Shown here one piece after another: positions 38,177 to 47,807 of a stretch of DNA of 63,575 bases; the first letter of the stretch is position 1; the number at the start of each line of letters is the position of its first letter. The DNA comes from Pseudomonas floridensis (GTDB lineage: Bacteria > Pseudomonadota > Gammaproteobacteria > Pseudomonadales > Pseudomonadaceae). The position numbers were made by a program, and so were the translations under genes. The stretch is taken from contig NZ_MUIO01000054.1 in the NCBI RefSeq assembly GCF_002087235.1, positions 1 to 63,575 of the forward strand. The letters run 5' to 3'. The notes under the pieces were generated by a model that saw nothing but the letters and a program-made list of their open reading frames with translations, was not told the DNA's origin and did no database searches.

Positions 38177-40525
38177 TCAAGGTTTGCGGTCTTCCCTGAT
38201 CTCCTGCACCCGATACGCCGGGTCCGCCTTGATCTGCTGTTCGGTGAATGGCAGCGTCGCCCACTGTTTTTTCGCAAAGGCTTCGGTTTGATCACGCGAA
38301 TGCGCCGACCGAGGATTACTCGATTCGGAAAACGCCAGCAGCCCTTTGGCGCTCGGGCCATGCTGGTCGAAGGTCACTACTTGCAGGTAACTGGTGCCGC
38401 TGACCACTTCGCGTTTGCCGTCCTTACCCGCCACCGTCTGCATGGCGTTGTAAACACCCAATGCTGCAGGACCGCCATGAATCGGAATCGGCTGACCGCT
38501 AAGGCCGGACATTTGAATATCACCCCAGGTCGTGCTCGCCGACAGCCCCGCCTTGCTCACTTCATCTTGTGCCGCCAGCATGGCCGCACGCAAGGCCGTG
38601 GCCACTTCCGGGTATTCGATGGCCAGTCCACGCGGCGTATGAACCGGGTCCTGCGCGTCGAACACCACCCGCCAGCGTGAGCCGACCGACTGCATCGCAG
38701 CCATGATTTTCTGGAAGTACACGAAACCCACGCCACTGCTTAAGTCAGCCCGACCGTCCCACGCTTTCAGCGCCGTGCACAGTGGCGCCAGACGTTTTTC
38801 ATCTTCACCCGACCTCATGGCACAGAACTGCAAAAGGTCCGGCATCACCTGCCCGGCCTGATACACCTCGTTGTCCATCACCATCGCCTGCAGGTTCTCG
38901 ACGCTCACTTTGCCAGACTGTTGCAGTTTGCCGAGTCGATCCAGCGCAAAGCGCGCACGCTGCCCGAGCGGCTGGCCTTCCTGGCTGATCAGCGGCGAGA
39001 AGTTTTTCTGCGGTGCGGCCGGGTTGACCATCCAGGCCGAGTCGTTGGAATGCTGCACAAAGTCGGTTCGCAACAATTGCGGCTGACGCGACGACGGATA
39101 GATCCCGGGTTGCGCGGCCTCGGGCGCGATGTCCCAGTTACAGTCGCTGCGTGAACCGTCGAGGATGATCAGTTCGGTGCCGATGCGCGGGTCGCTGCAC
39201 CTGGCGAGTTTGACGGCATCGACGTTCGGCACCACCGACAGATTCATGTACAGCGCCTGCCCCTTGGCGTCGACAGCAAGGGTGTTGACCCACGGGATCC
39301 CGTGAATGCTGCGCACCGAATTCTGAAAGGCCTTCAGGTCGTGCGCCTGATCCATGGCGTACCACTGCTGCAGAACGCGGTCGTTTTCCAGGTTGGCATC
39401 GCGCAGGCTGAACGCGAACTGTTCATTCCAGTCCAGCCTGCCCGGCCATTGCACCACCGGGCCGAATGTCGATGAGTAGATCGTCCGGGTGACCGGTTTG
39501 ACGCTGCCGTCCGCCTGTTTAGCCTCGACACTCACGTGCTGCCTGCTCATGGCCACGGATTTGCCGTCCAGCAGGTAACGGGTCGAATCTTTCGGGTCGA
39601 GCTGCAGACGGTGCAGGGTGAAGTGTTTCGACGTGTCGACCGTATGGGTCCAGGCCAGATGCCGATTGAAACCGATATTGATCAAAGGCAGGCCCGGCAG
39701 CGCCGCGCCCATGACGTCCAGCTTGCCGGGAATGGTCAGGTGCATCTGATAGAAACGCATGCCGCCGCCCCACGGAAAATGCGGATTGGCCAGCAACATG
39801 CCGCGTCCATTGGCGGACAGGTCATGCCCCACCGCTACCGCGTTACTGCCGCGTTCCAGCGCAAAGTTCTCATTGCGGGCGGCAGCCAGTTGCAGCGCGT
39901 AGGCCTGGTCTGCCTGCTCCTGCCGAAGACCAGCCTGCGCAGCCGTCCGGGGCGGTCTGGCACCAGCCAGCGCTTCAGTGAACTGCCCCACGCCACCTTC
40001 GACCAGCAATCGGCGGGTCAAGCGCACCAGATCGTCGGGACTGATCGGCCGCACCCAGTCAGCCGCGCAGGCTTGCGGCAAACCCTGGCTGTTCTGCTCA
40101 CCCAGCGAACGGTTGTAGCCAGCCACATAACCCTGCATCAACTGACGAATCTCGGGCGGCTGGGCTTGCCAGAAGTCAGCCAGCGCATCAGGCGTGTTCA
40201 ACCACTTGAACAGCAGGTCGCTGGCCAGGTTGTTGCGCTGTTCGAGTGTGGCCTGGTCCGGCCCGAAATAGCGCGAGCGCTCGCCATTGACGGTGACGAT
40301 CTCGTTGGCCAGCAGGCACAGGTTGTCCTGTGCATAGGCATAACCGATCCCATAGCCCAAACCGCGCTCGTCAGCGGCGACGATATGCGGCACGCCGAAC
40401 CCGGTACGACGCACTTGCGCCGAAGCGTTCGGGTTCTCCGGGGCGACCTTCGCCTGGGCGGGCAGGACCAACCCGAGCGAAAGACCTGCGACAAGAAAAC
40501 CGGACAATGTTCTGGACATGATCAC
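38177..40525 (-). CDS. pvdQ: Acyl-homoserine-lactone / pyoverdine-precursor acylase
   Basis: Periplasmic N-terminal nucleophile hydrolase of 782 residues (GTG start at 40525; ATG at 40519 possible). Signal peptide ends LPAQA. The precursor is cut into two chains; the new N-terminus is Ser227 in GSNAVAVG, the catalytic nucleophile. It removes the fatty acyl chain from the acylated pyoverdine precursor and, in P. aeruginosa PvdQ, also cleaves long-chain AHL signals; the P. syringae homolog has been named HacA. Divergent from pvdR-pvdT-opmQ, with a TAAAT-type box (15-base spacing) upstream. Confidence 0.92.
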   Translation of the reverse strand: MIMSRTLSGFLVAGLSLGLVLPAQAKVAPENPNASAQVRRTGFGVPHIVAADERGLGYGIGYAYAQDNLCLLANEIVTVNGERSRYFGPDQATLEQRNNLASDLLFKWLNTPDALADFWQAQPPEIRQLMQGYVAGYNRSLGEQNSQGLPQACAADWVRPISPDDLVRLTRRLLVEGGVGQFTEALAGARPPRTAAQAGLRQEQADQAYALQLAAARNENFALERGSNAVAVGHDLSANGRGMLLANPHFPWGGGMRFYQMHLTIPGKLDVMGAALPGLPLINIGFNRHLAWTHTVDTSKHFTLHRLQLDPKDSTRYLLDGKSVAMSRQHVSVEAKQADGSVKPVTRTIYSSTFGPVVQWPGRLDWNEQFAFSLRDANLENDRVLQQWYAMDQAHDLKAFQNSVRSIHGIPWVNTLAVDAKGQALYMNLSVVPNVDAVKLARCSDPRIGTELIILDGSRSDCNWDIAPEAAQPGIYPSSRQPQLLRTDFVQHSNDSAWMVNPAAPQKNFSPLISQEGQPLGQRARFALDRLGKLQQSGKVSVENLQAMVMDNEVYQAGQVMPDLLQFCAMRSGEDEKRLAPLCTALKAWDGRADLSSGVGFVYFQKIMAAMQSVGSRWRVVFDAQDPVHTPRGLAIEYPEVATALRAAMLAAQDEVSKAGLSASTTWGDIQMSGLSGQPIPIHGGPAALGVYNAMQTVAGKDGKREVVSGTSYLQVVTFDQHGPSAKGLLAFSESSNPRSAHSRDQTEAFAKKQWATLPFTEQQIKADPAYRVQEIREDRKP

Positions 40526-40582
40526 GCTGACTCCAACCTGGCAGGGAAACGGAACGCGACAGGAATGAGCCGCTCCCCTTAA

Positions 40583-40605
40583 ACGAGCCTGTGCAACGAA
40601 ATTTA
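40583..40605 (-). promoter_or_regulatory. PvdS-type (IS box) promoter for pvdQ, variant spacing
   Basis: Minus-strand TAAAT (40605-40601), 15 bases, then CGT (40585-40583). Consensus is TAAAT-N16/17-CGT, so this is one base short. About 60 bases before pvdQ. Confidence 0.6.
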
Positions 40606-40633
40606 GTCGCCCGCGTCATTTGATTGACAGCGC

Positions 40634-40657
40634 TAAATTCCCCCTCGCTGTTCTCGT
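40634..40657 (+). promoter_or_regulatory. PvdS-type (IS box) promoter for pvdR-pvdT-opmQ
   Basis: TAAAT (40634-40638), 16 bases, CGT (40655-40657). The iron-starvation sigma factor PvdS recognises this pattern. pvdR starts 66 bases downstream. Confidence 0.8.
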
Positions 40658-40722
40658 CTTAATGACAGCTCCCATGGCCGTCGCCCGCCGACCGCCTGTT
40701 TTTCTCCAGGCAGGAACCCTGC

Positions 40723-41895
40723 ATGAAACGCTCTCGACACCTTCGACGCACGGTCCTTGCGGCGCTGTGCCTGTTCCCGGTCATTGCCGTTTGCGCATGG
40801 CAAATCCTGCCGGGCAGCCACGCCGACACGCCCACTGTGACCGTGACCCGCAGCAGCATAGAAAGCAGCGTGACCGCGCTGGGCACGCTGCAGCCGCGCA
40901 GTTACGTGGATGTCGGTTCGCAGGCGAGCGGGCAGATCATGAAAATCCACGTGCAGGTGGGCGATCAGGTCAAGGAAGGTCAATTGCTGGTGGAAATCGA
41001 CCCGTCCACCCAAAAGGCCCGGCTCGATGCGGCCCGCTACGCCATCGAGAACCTCAAGGCCCAGCTGCAGGAGCAACGTGCGCTGCATGAACTGGCGCAG
41101 CACAAGCAGCAACGTCAACGGCGTCTGGCGGCCGGTGGTGCGACCCGTGCCGAGGACGTGCAGGCCGCCGAGTCGGAATTCCGCGCCACTCAGGCGCGGG
41201 TCGACATGTTCAGGGCGCAGATTCTCGAAGCCCAGGCCGCCTTGCGCAGTGACGAGGCCGCCCTGGGTTACACCCGCATCTACGCGCCCATGAGCGGCAC
41301 GGTTGTCGCGCTGGACGCTCGCGAGGGCCAGACCCTCAACGCCCAGCAACAGACGCCGCTGATCCTGCGCATCGCCCGCTTGTCACCCATGACCGTCTGG
41401 GCCGAAGTCTCGGAGGCCGACATCGGTCATGTAAAGCCGGGCATGAATGCTTACTTCACCACCTTGAGCGGCGGCAGTCGGCGCTGGAAAAGCACCGTGC
41501 GGCAAATTCTGCCGGTGCCGCCCAAGCCGCTGGAGCAGGCCAATCAGGGCGGCGGTAGCCCGAGCAGTTCGCGCAAGAGCGGCGGTGGTCGCGTCGTGCT
41601 GTACACGGTGTTGCTGGATGTCGACAACGATGATCAGGCATTGATGGCGGAGATGACCGCCCAGATTTTCTTCGTCGCCAGCAGCGCCCAGGACACCCTG
41701 ACCGCGCCCCTTTCAGCCTTGCAGGGCGCAACGCAAGGCGAACTGCAGACCGCGCAGGTGTTGACGTCCAGCGGTGATGTGCAACGCCGTCAGGTGCGTA
41801 CCGGCATCAGTGACCGCCTGCGCGTGCAGATTCTCGAAGGCCTCGAAGAGGGCGAGCGACTGCTGGTGCCGGCCCCGCTCGGCAGCGGAGGCTGA
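40723..41895 (+). CDS. pvdR: Pyoverdine efflux periplasmic adaptor
   Basis: Membrane fusion protein (390 residues) of the MacA type, N-terminal membrane anchor followed by a barrel-sandwich hybrid (GQIMKIHVQVGDQVKEGQLL), a long helical hairpin (residues about 95-175) and the second lipoyl half (YTRIYAPMSGTVVALDAREGQTL). With PvdT and OmpQ it exports newly made and recycled pyoverdine. The stop abuts the pvdT start, so translation is coupled. Confidence 0.94.
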   Translation: MKRSRHLRRTVLAALCLFPVIAVCAWQILPGSHADTPTVTVTRSSIESSVTALGTLQPRSYVDVGSQASGQIMKIHVQVGDQVKEGQLLVEIDPSTQKARLDAARYAIENLKAQLQEQRALHELAQHKQQRQRRLAAGGATRAEDVQAAESEFRATQARVDMFRAQILEAQAALRSDEAALGYTRIYAPMSGTVVALDAREGQTLNAQQQTPLILRIARLSPMTVWAEVSEADIGHVKPGMNAYFTTLSGGSRRWKSTVRQILPVPPKPLEQANQGGGSPSSSRKSGGGRVVLYTVLLDVDNDDQALMAEMTAQIFFVASSAQDTLTAPLSALQGATQGELQTAQVLTSSGDVQRRQVRTGISDRLRVQILEGLEEGERLLVPAPLGSGG

Positions 41896-43872
41896 ATGCA
41901 GACGCCGCTGATCGACCTGCGGGCCATCCGTAAATCCTACGGCGGGGGCGACAGCCCGCAGGTCAACGTGCTGCAGGGTATCGATCTGTCGATCCACGCC
42001 GGTGAATTCGTGGCAATTGTCGGTGCGTCCGGCTCCGGCAAATCGACGCTGATGAACATCCTCGGCTGCCTGGACCGGCCGACCTCCGGCGAGTACCTGT
42101 TCGCCGGGGAAAACGTCGCTGCACTGGGCAGTGATGAGCTGGCCTGGCTGCGCCGCGAGGCATTCGGCTTCGTGTTTCAGGGCTACCACCTGATCCCGTC
42201 CGGCTCGGCACAGGAAAATGTCGAGATGCCGGCCATCTATGCCGGCACGCCCGCAGCGCAACGCCATGCCCGCGCCGCCGCCCTGCTCGACCGGCTGGGG
42301 CTTGCCTCACGCACCGGCAATCGCCCGCATCAATTGTCCGGTGGTCAGCAGCAGCGGGTGTCCATCGCCCGCGCCTTGATGAACGGCGGCCATATCATCC
42401 TCGCCGACGAACCCACCGGCGCGCTGGACAGCCACAGCGGTGCGGAAGTCATGACGCTGCTGGACGAACTGGCGAGTCAGGGTCACGTCGTGATCCTGAT
42501 TACCCACGACCGGGACGTCGCCGCCCGCGCCAGGCGCGTCATCGAAATCAGCGATGGACGCATCCTCAGCGATACCGCCCGCGACAGACAGGACGAGGCT
42601 CGGTGCACAGTCAATCCCGCCGCGTTGCAGGCGGTGGATTTACGTGCTCGCCTGAGCCAAGGCAGTCAGGCTCGCGGTGCCTGGAAAGGCGAGCTGCTCG
42701 ACGCCATTCAGGCGGCATGGCGGGTGATGTGGATCAACCGGTTCCGCACCGCATTGACGCTGCTGGGGATCGTCATCGGCGTCGCTTCGGTGGTGGTGAT
42801 GCTGGCAGTGGGCGAAGGCAGCAAGCGTCAGGTCATGGCGCAGATGTCATCGTTCGGCTCCAACATCATTTACCTCAACGGCAAGGCGCCCAACCCGCGA
42901 GCGCCGAAAGGCATCATCGCCCTGGAAGAAGTCGCCGCACTGGGCGACCTGCCCGAGGTGCGAATGATCATGCCGGTCAACGGCGGGCAAGCAGGCGTGC
43001 GCTTCGGCAATGTCGATCACTCCAGCTATGTGGGCGGCAACGACACGCACTTTCCGGCGATCTTCAACTGGCCGGTGGTGGAAGGGAGCTATTTCACCGA
43101 GGCCGACGAACAGAGCGCGGCAGCAGTGGCCGTGATTGGTTACAAGGTCCGGCAGAAGCTGTTCGGTGACCGCATCGACCCGATCGGCCAGTACATCCTG
43201 ATCGAGAACGTGCCGTTTCAGGTGGTCGGTGTGCTTCAGGAAAAAGGTGCCAGCTCGGGCGACCTGGACAGCGACAACCGCATCGCGATTCCATATTCGT
43301 CGGCCAGCATTCGCCTGTTCGGCACTCAGAACCCGGAGTACATCACCATCGCCACCCGCGACGCGGACAACGTCAAACAGGCCGAAGCCGCGATTCGCAC
43401 CCTGCTGGACCGCCTGCACAACGGCAAGCAGGATTACGAGCTGACCAACAACGCGGCGATGATCCAGGCCGAGGCCCGTACCCAGAACACCCTGTCGCTG
43501 ATGCTCGGATCAATCGCGGCCATCTCGCTGCTGGTCGGCGGCATCGGCGTGATGAACATCATGCTGATGACCGTGCGCGAACGGACCCGTGAAATCGGTA
43601 TTCGCATGGCCACCGGTGCCCGCCAGAGCGATATCCTCCGCCAGTTCCTCACCGAAGCGGTGATGCTTTCGGTGGTCGGCGGGTTGACCGGCATCGTGCT
43701 GGCACTGGGCATGGGCGCGGTACTGTTGCTCAGCAAGGTTGCGGTGGCCTTCTCGGTCTCGGCCGTGGCCGGTGCCTTTGGCTGCGCACTGATCACCGGG
43801 GTGATCTTCGGTTTCATGCCAGCCCGCAAAGCTGCCCGGCTCGACCCGGTGGCAGCCCTCACCAGTCAATGA
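41896..43872 (+). CDS. pvdT: Pyoverdine efflux ABC transporter, MacB type
   Basis: 658 residues: N-terminal ATPase with Walker [10 protein letters not shown], signature [15 protein letters not shown] and Walker [14 protein letters not shown]; then a membrane part with four segments, one near residue 290 and three near the C-terminus ([23 protein letters not shown]), around a large periplasmic domain. This is the MacB layout. Central gene of pvdR-pvdT-opmQ; overlaps opmQ by 4 bases. Confidence 0.95.
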   Translation: MQTPLIDLRAIRKSYGGGDSPQVNVLQGIDLSIHAGEFVAIVGASGSGKSTLMNILGCLDRPTSGEYLFAGENVAALGSDELAWLRREAFGFVFQGYHLIPSGSAQENVEMPAIYAGTPAAQRHARAAALLDRLGLASRTGNRPHQLSGGQQQRVSIARALMNGGHIILADEPTGALDSHSGAEVMTLLDELASQGHVVILITHDRDVAARARRVIEISDGRILSDTARDRQDEARCTVNPAALQAVDLRARLSQGSQARGAWKGELLDAIQAAWRVMWINRFRTALTLLGIVIGVASVVVMLAVGEGSKRQVMAQMSSFGSNIIYLNGKAPNPRAPKGIIALEEVAALGDLPEVRMIMPVNGGQAGVRFGNVDHSSYVGGNDTHFPAIFNWPVVEGSYFTEADEQSAAAVAVIGYKVRQKLFGDRIDPIGQYILIENVPFQVVGVLQEKGASSGDLDSDNRIAIPYSSASIRLFGTQNPEYITIATRDADNVKQAEAAIRTLLDRLHNGKQDYELTNNAAMIQAEARTQNTLSLMLGSIAAISLLVGGIGVMNIMLMTVRERTREIGIRMATGARQSDILRQFLTEAVMLSVVGGLTGIVLALGMGAVLLLSKVAVAFSVSAVAGAFGCALITGVIFGFMPARKAARLDPVAALTSQ

Positions 43873-45272
43873 ACGATCAATCCATGAAACCGACCCTAAC
43901 GCTGTTGACCACTTGCCTGCTGCTGGCCGCCTGCAACGCACCTGCGCCCGTACCGGACAGCGGCATCCAGCCGCCGCCGACGTGGGCGTTTGCCGAGAAT
44001 GCGGCATCCCCACGTAGCGATACCCGCTGGTGGCAAGGTTTTGGCAGCCCGGAGTTGAATCGCCTGATCGAACAGGCCAGTCGTGACAGCCATGACGCGG
44101 CTGCCGCTGCGGCCAGGGTGCGTCAGGCCCAGGCGGCTGCGATCATCGGCGGCGCGCCACTGCTGCCCGAACTCAGCTACGAGCTGCGCGGCGAACGCAA
44201 CAAGTTCCTGCGCAGCAGCGACCGCAAGGCCAATCCGTCCGACGACAACAACACCGACATGTTCACCAGCGACCTGACCGCCAGCTATGAAGTGGACTTC
44301 TGGGGCGGCGTGGCGGCCGGACGTGACAGCGCATTGCAAAGCCTTCGCGCCAGCCGGTTCGATCAGGCAACCGTGGAGCTGACCCTGCTCAGCAACGTTG
44401 CCGACCGTTACGCGCAAACCCTGTCGGCCCGTGAGCAAGGACGGATCGCAGAACTGAACCTGGCCAACGCCCAGGACGTTTTGCGTCTGGTGCAGACTCG
44501 CTACGACTCAGGCTCGGCCACGGCACTGGAGCTGGCGCAGCAGAAGAACCTGGTCGCCACCCAACAACGCGAACTGCCGCGCATCCAGCAACTGGCCAAC
44601 GAACAGTTAATCACCCTTGCCGCCCTGCTCGGCCAGCCGGTGCAGAATCTCAAGCTGGGCAATCAGGCGTTCGACAGCCTGAGCTGGCCGGACATCGGCA
44701 GCGGCGTGCCCAGCGACCTGCTGACCCGCCGCCCGGATCTGGCCAAGGCCGAAGCCGAACTGGCGGCGGCACAAGCCGATGTCACAGTGGCCCGCGCCGC
44801 GATGCTGCCAACCTTCACCTTGAGCGCCCGGATCGGCACCGAATCGGTCCGTGCCGAAGACTGGTTGCGCGCGCCGTTCAGCAGTCTGGCGGGCGGTCTG
44901 GTCGGACCGATCTTCAACAACGGCCGGCTGGGCGCCGAGCGCGACAGGGCCACGGCGCGCCAGGAAGAACTGCTGGAAATCTACCGCGGCGCGATCATCA
45001 ACAGCTTCGCCGACGTCGAAAAAGCCCTGAACAGCATCAACGGACTTGATCGACAGCGCGGCTGGCACGACGAAGAACTGAAGCAGGCGCAGACTGCCTT
45101 TCGCATTGCCCAGAGTCGCTATCAGGAAGGCGCCGAGGATCTGCTGACCGTGCTGGAAACGCAACGCACCTTGTATCAGGCGCAGGATGTCAGCGTGCAG
45201 TTGAGGTTATTGCGGGTGCAGGCGAGCCTGGCGCTGTACAAGGCGCTCGGCGGTGGGTGGCAGATGCGTTGA
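43869..45272 (+). CDS. opmQ: Pyoverdine efflux outer-membrane channel
   Basis: TolC/NodT-type outer-membrane lipoprotein, 467 residues. Lipobox LLAAC near residue 18; two repeated outer-membrane-efflux halves, the second with [33 protein letters not shown]. Completes the tripartite pump with PvdR and PvdT. Starts inside the end of pvdT (ATGA overlap). Confidence 0.94.
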   Translation: MNDQSMKPTLTLLTTCLLLAACNAPAPVPDSGIQPPPTWAFAENAASPRSDTRWWQGFGSPELNRLIEQASRDSHDAAAAAARVRQAQAAAIIGGAPLLPELSYELRGERNKFLRSSDRKANPSDDNNTDMFTSDLTASYEVDFWGGVAAGRDSALQSLRASRFDQATVELTLLSNVADRYAQTLSAREQGRIAELNLANAQDVLRLVQTRYDSGSATALELAQQKNLVATQQRELPRIQQLANEQLITLAALLGQPVQNLKLGNQAFDSLSWPDIGSGVPSDLLTRRPDLAKAEAELAAAQADVTVARAAMLPTFTLSARIGTESVRAEDWLRAPFSSLAGGLVGPIFNNGRLGAERDRATARQEELLEIYRGAIINSFADVEKALNSINGLDRQRGWHDEELKQAQTAFRIAQSRYQEGAEDLLTVLETQRTLYQAQDVSVQLRLLRVQASLALYKALGGGWQMR

Positions 45273-45374
45273 GACGGTGTCAGGGTCATGTGCCGCGCAG
45301 GTCGAGCGTCCGGGAGATGTTCAGGTTGGCGTGATGTGAATGTTTGCAGGTGCCAAATACTGGATGAGCTGTAC

Positions 45375-45690
45375 GCGTAGGCAGCCCGTGACGTTTTGCT
45401 TCACAGCTGGGTAAGAGGTGCGGATTCAGTGAGTTTAGCGCTCGGCTCTGGTTACGGTTGCGCCTACGGCGCCCTACTTTGAGGGACCAAAGCAGGCAAA
45501 GTCCCAGGCTCCGGTTCCGGCCCCGGCTGCGCCGGGGTTCCTTCGTCCTGACTCTGATTCGGGGGTCGCCGCAAATGGGCCATCCATGGCCCAGTGCGGC
45601 TCAATCGGCATCCCTGCCGATTGCCTCCCGAATCAGCGCCAGAACTCAGCCTTCACCCACGTCGCAATCTGTGGTGCTTCCACCATCGCG
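45375..45690 (+). repeat. Dispersed intergenic repeat, copy A
   Basis: Fills most of the 531-base gap between opmQ and pvdP. Its first half (45375-45570) matches 58285-58476 closely (shared stretches CTACTTTGAGGGACCAAAG and GGCTGCGCCGGGGTTCCTTC). Its second half (45565-45690) matches the inverse of 47558-47686. Short frames inside it (for example MGHPWPSAAQSASLPIAS) recur among the copies but have no ribosome site. No gene is called here. Confidence 0.7.
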
Positions 45691-45803
45691 GCACTTGTGA
45701 GGAGGCGGCTCAATTGATCGTGACAATTGCTCCATATCAGATGTAAACCAGCGCGTACCCCTCGAAGCGAACACCCAACCCGGAGTACTCAATCAATCAG
45801 TGC

Positions 45804-47438
45804 CTAAAACCACCTCTCCGGCAGCAGATTACGCGCATACCACGGCCGACGCGGCACGCGGCGGACCAGATCGCCGAGCTTCTCATCGGCCGCAAAGGTG
45901 ATACGCAGCGCGAGCTTCATGACCTCCGGGTCCATCTCCATCGAGGTTCCGGCCTGCAAACCCGGCGTGGAGCTGCAGCCGTGGGTGGTCGGGCCAAGCC
46001 ACGGATCGCTGACTTCGACCCAACGCCCCGGCGCAAACCAAGGCACGCCGTTGACTTCAAGCCGCTTCACCTCCCCCGGATGAAAGCGCTCGTGGGCCCT
46101 AAACCAGTCGTCGATGCGGTCATCGATCCAGCCATGAAACATCCAGAACACCGGGTTCACATGAGACGAAAACGGATCGGCCAGGAAATCGTTTTCCGGA
46201 CCGAACCAGCGCTCGGCAAAGTCATCCGAACGCCGCGCCATCGGCACCGGCTGGCCGTTGGCCGGATCGCGCGCCACTGAAGCCCAGCGCATGTGCAGCC
46301 AGTCATGCAGTTCCAACTCGACCTGCGAACCGAATTGTCCCAAGGTCAGTTTCGACAGAAAGCGCGGATCGCGGTATTGGGACTCCCATACCTGAAAATG
46401 CGTGTGGTAGGTCTCGGGGCTTTTGATATCGCTGACCAGTTGGGTGTATTCCTCGTCGCCCTGAGCCAGCCAGTTCGGCGGCAGTGAGCAGCCGTCGTGA
46501 TTGTCGAAGTAGCGGGCAAACCCCAACCGGTCGCGCTCCAGCTCCGGCTGCGGCATCGGAAAACGCGGCCACGACGGCAGATCCTGAATCTGCCGCGCCT
46601 GAATCAGCATGTGCCGATGCATATAAAAGAAATCCACGCCCGAGCCGTTGCGGTCCTTGTGCGGACCACGCGCATCCCGCTCTTTGTCCCGGGGCCCCGG
46701 CTGCCAGCCGATTCCGCGTAAGGCTTCCTGCTTTTCAGTGGGCAACTTGTGCCATTTGTCTCGCGATGCGTGCCACAGCTGATGGAACAGGCGGTGTTCT
46801 TTAGAGATCAGCCAGGCATGGAACTCAGGTGTCAGACTCACTCGTTCCCGTGCCTCTGGAAACAGTTGCTTGACCGCGATCACACGGTTTTCCAGCTCCG
46901 GCAAGGCCAGCGGTCGATCAAGGTGTTCGATGCGACCACTCAGCGTGCCGCTGCCCGCATTACCAAACGCGCCCCAGACTTCATCGAGGGTCAGGCTGAG
47001 TTCGTAATCCGGCGTGTCGCTGTAAGGGTCGTTGCCGGTGTGACCGTCCATGACCCGAAGATACAGCCTCGCGGCGTTGGCCGGCTGCAGGTCGCCGATC
47101 ACCCGAAAACGCGGCGTCGCGTCGCCACGCAGATTGGTCGCAGTGTCGATATACCCGCGCAGACCGCGACCGCGTGGGGCGATGTCGAGGAACATTTCCA
47201 GGCCTTGCAAGGGCGCATCACCCAGCCCGGCGTCGCGGCCTTCGAAGCGCAATGCCCACACTCCGCGCAACTTGTCGGCCAGGCGCTGGGTGGCGGTGTC
47301 GGCCGGGCCTGCGGTGGCCTCGCCGGGCGTGATCGGCTCATCGACACGCGTGATTTCCCGATGTGCGAAATAAGCAGCCGGTACTGCCGCGCCGGTCAGT
47401 GCCAGACCTGCTATGAACCCTCGTCGAGAAATCGTCAT
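45804..47438 (-). CDS. pvdP: Pyoverdine chromophore tyrosinase
   Basis: Periplasmic copper enzyme (544 residues) that oxidises the D-Tyr/Dab part of ferribactin to the dihydropyoverdine chromophore. The N-terminus MTISRRGFIAGLALTGAAV is a twin-arginine (Tat) signal. Candidate copper ligands are in the tyrosinase-like C-terminal domain: FFYMHRHMLIQAR, LHDWLHMRW and NPVFWMFHGWID. Convergent with opmQ and divergent from pvdM, with its own IS box at 47484-47507. Confidence 0.9.
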   Translation of the reverse strand: MTISRRGFIAGLALTGAAVPAAYFAHREITRVDEPITPGEATAGPADTATQRLADKLRGVWALRFEGRDAGLGDAPLQGLEMFLDIAPRGRGLRGYIDTATNLRGDATPRFRVIGDLQPANAARLYLRVMDGHTGNDPYSDTPDYELSLTLDEVWGAFGNAGSGTLSGRIEHLDRPLALPELENRVIAVKQLFPEARERVSLTPEFHAWLISKEHRLFHQLWHASRDKWHKLPTEKQEALRGIGWQPGPRDKERDARGPHKDRNGSGVDFFYMHRHMLIQARQIQDLPSWPRFPMPQPELERDRLGFARYFDNHDGCSLPPNWLAQGDEEYTQLVSDIKSPETYHTHFQVWESQYRDPRFLSKLTLGQFGSQVELELHDWLHMRWASVARDPANGQPVPMARRSDDFAERWFGPENDFLADPFSSHVNPVFWMFHGWIDDRIDDWFRAHERFHPGEVKRLEVNGVPWFAPGRWVEVSDPWLGPTTHGCSSTPGLQAGTSMEMDPEVMKLALRITFAADEKLGDLVRRVPRRPWYARNLLPERWF

Positions 47439-47483
47439 TGCCCTACCTGTTACAGCCCCCGAGACACCGGTTATCCAGCTAGA

Positions 47484-47507
47484 ACGTAAAGGCTGTGCCT
47501 AAATTTA
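47484..47507 (-). promoter_or_regulatory. PvdS-type (IS box) promoter for pvdP
   Basis: Minus-strand TAAAT (47507-47503), 16 bases, CGT (47486-47484), about 46 bases before the pvdP start. Confidence 0.8.
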
Positions 47508-47557
47508 GCTCGCGCCCTGCTTGAGCAAGCAGGCTCATGGCGCGCCCACCTCTAAAG

Positions 47558-47686
47558 CGATAGTGAGAACACCGCCGATTGCGACGTGGGTGAAGGCTGA
47601 GTCCTGGCGTTGATTTGGGGAGCAGTCGGCAGGGACACCGATTGAGCCGCACTGGGCCATGAATGGCCCATTTTTGCGCGGCGACC
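47558..47686 (-). repeat. Dispersed intergenic repeat, copy C (inverted, partial)
   Basis: Lies between the pvdP and pvdM IS boxes. Read on the minus strand it matches the second half of copy A (shared TGGCCCAGTGCGGCTCAATC and CTCAGCCTTCACCCACGTCG) and ends in CGGCGGTGTTCTCACTATCG, like the start of the unit at 58234. Confidence 0.7.
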
Positions 47687-47711
47687 ACATCTTCCCCCGT
47701 CTGGCCGCTGC

Positions 47712-47735
47712 TAAATTTTTTCGCCATCCGCTCGT
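47712..47735 (+). promoter_or_regulatory. PvdS-type (IS box) promoter for pvdM-pvdN-pvdO-pvdE
   Basis: TAAAT (47712-47716), 16 bases, CGT (47733-47735). The pvdM start is about 70 bases downstream. Confidence 0.8.
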
Positions 47736-47807
47736 TCTCCCCACATAGCAACGGCCCTCATGCCCGCAGACAAGGCAGGCCTGCACGATCACCTGAACGA
47801 GACGGCA

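Noticed and set aside
45458..45700. Open frame of 80 codons inside repeat copy A as a gene
   Set aside because: No ribosome site, and the peptide arises from repeat sequence seen in other frames at the other copies.
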